Shown here: one piece after another, positions 5,083 through 5,513 of the stretch
How the letters are laid out: the number at the start of each line of letters is the position of its first letter
Numbering within the stretch: position 1 is the stretch's first letter
From: Alphaproteobacteria bacterium
Lineage (GTDB): Bacteria; Pseudomonadota; Alphaproteobacteria; Micavibrionales; UBA2020
DNA length: 5,513 nucleotides
Assembly: GCA_023136145.1 (NCBI GenBank)
Contig: JAGLRU010000279.1
Span: 1-5,513, forward strand
Direction: 5' to 3'
Position numbers and translations under genes: made by a program
The notes under the pieces: generated by a model
The model's database searches: none
What the model was told of the DNA's origin: nothing
What the model saw: the letters and a program-made list of their open reading frames with translations, nothing else

Positions 5083-5513
5083 ATGCAGTTTCTTGAAACT
5101 CTCCTCAACCAGCGTGATCGTTGGATTTTATGGACTCCTGTGGCGATGGCCTTCGGAATCGGAGGGTATTTTTCCCTGCGTTTTGAACCGCCTCTCTGGG
5201 TAGGAATAGCAGCAGTTGGAGTGCTTGCCGTAGGTATTTCGCCGTTTTATAGAAATAAAAAAGTTGTACTGTTTTGGTTGCTGTTTTTCCTGATAGCGCT
5301 GGGTTTTACGGCGGCACAGGTGCGTACATGGAATATCGGTGCCCCTGTTCTGACGTACCGAACTTATCCGCTTGTGTTAGAAGGACGTATAGCGGCGGTG
5401 GATGCTCTGCCGAAAGGATACCGCGTTATTCTCGACCAATTACGCTATGACGAGAGTAAGCGTTTGCCGCAGAATCCGATGCCGGAACGAGTGCGCGTTA
5501 AATTGAAAAAAAA
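5083..5513 (+). CDS. comEC: ComEC/Rec2-family DNA-uptake membrane protein, N-terminal part (cut by the window edge)
   Basis: The frame is open from the ATG at 5083 to the end of the window (143 codons plus 2 bases). ComEC forms the inner-membrane channel that takes up single-stranded DNA in natural transformation. Full proteins are usually 650-800 aa, so only about a fifth is visible. The N-terminus starts with a short amphipathic stretch (LNQRDRWILW). Three hydrophobic segments follow at about 14-32, 38-53 and 61-79; the first two are joined by RFEPPLW, a motif typical of alphaproteobacterial ComEC. A soluble region begins near 86 (LEGRIAAVDALPKGYRVILD), fitting the DUF4131/OB-like domain that follows the first helices in this family. 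The competence and metallo-beta-lactamase domains would lie beyond the edge. It is divergent from gltX across 94 bp, a gene pair often seen together in alphaproteobacteria. Whether the organism is naturally competent cannot be judged from this gene. Confidence 0.88.
   Translation, partial: MQFLETLLNQRDRWILWTPVAMAFGIGGYFSLRFEPPLWVGIAAVGVLAVGISPFYRNKKVVLFWLLFFLIALGFTAAQVRTWNIGAPVLTYRTYPLVLEGRIAAVDALPKGYRVILDQLRYDESKRLPQNPMPERVRVKLKK

Overview
The window looks like a chromosomal piece of a flagellated alphaproteobacterium with roughly balanced base composition (judged by eye). The main evidence is a divK-pleD pair in the Caulobacter order, an alphaproteobacterial-type flagellin, gltX divergent from comEC, and TTAA-N7-TTAA boxes of the CtrA type. 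I cannot place the genus.

Left part (1-1977, minus strand): divK (1594-1977) is followed after 71 bp by pleD (59-1522). DivK is a single-domain response regulator. PleD is a REC-REC-GGDEF diguanylate cyclase with intact catalytic and feedback-inhibition motifs. In the known pathway, DivK controls the kinases upstream of CtrA, and PleD makes c-di-GMP at the cell pole. The first 62 bases may hold the tail of a plus-strand gene whose stop overlaps the pleD stop.

Middle (1978-2358): a 381-bp divergent spacer with no gene but rich structure. Facing divK is a perfect TTAA-N7-TTAA box 12 nt upstream of a TATAAA -10. Facing the flagellin is a near-perfect box (TAAACC-N5-TTAACC) with the same 12-nt gap to a CATTAT -10. 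Between them lies a 121-bp element made of two diverged, inverted copies of a two-hairpin unit. The copies differ at six stem base pairs, and all six are compensated, so hairpin structure rather than sequence has been kept. This is the least ordinary object in the window.

Right part (2359-5513): a 390-aa flagellin gene (plus strand) ends in a strong intrinsic terminator. It converges on gltX (glutamyl-tRNA synthetase, minus strand, complete). gltX is divergent from comEC (plus strand), which runs off the right edge after 143 codons.

Taken together, the left and middle parts join a cell-cycle/c-di-GMP module to a flagellar filament gene, possibly both read by CtrA. The gltX/comEC end is ordinary housekeeping and competence content.
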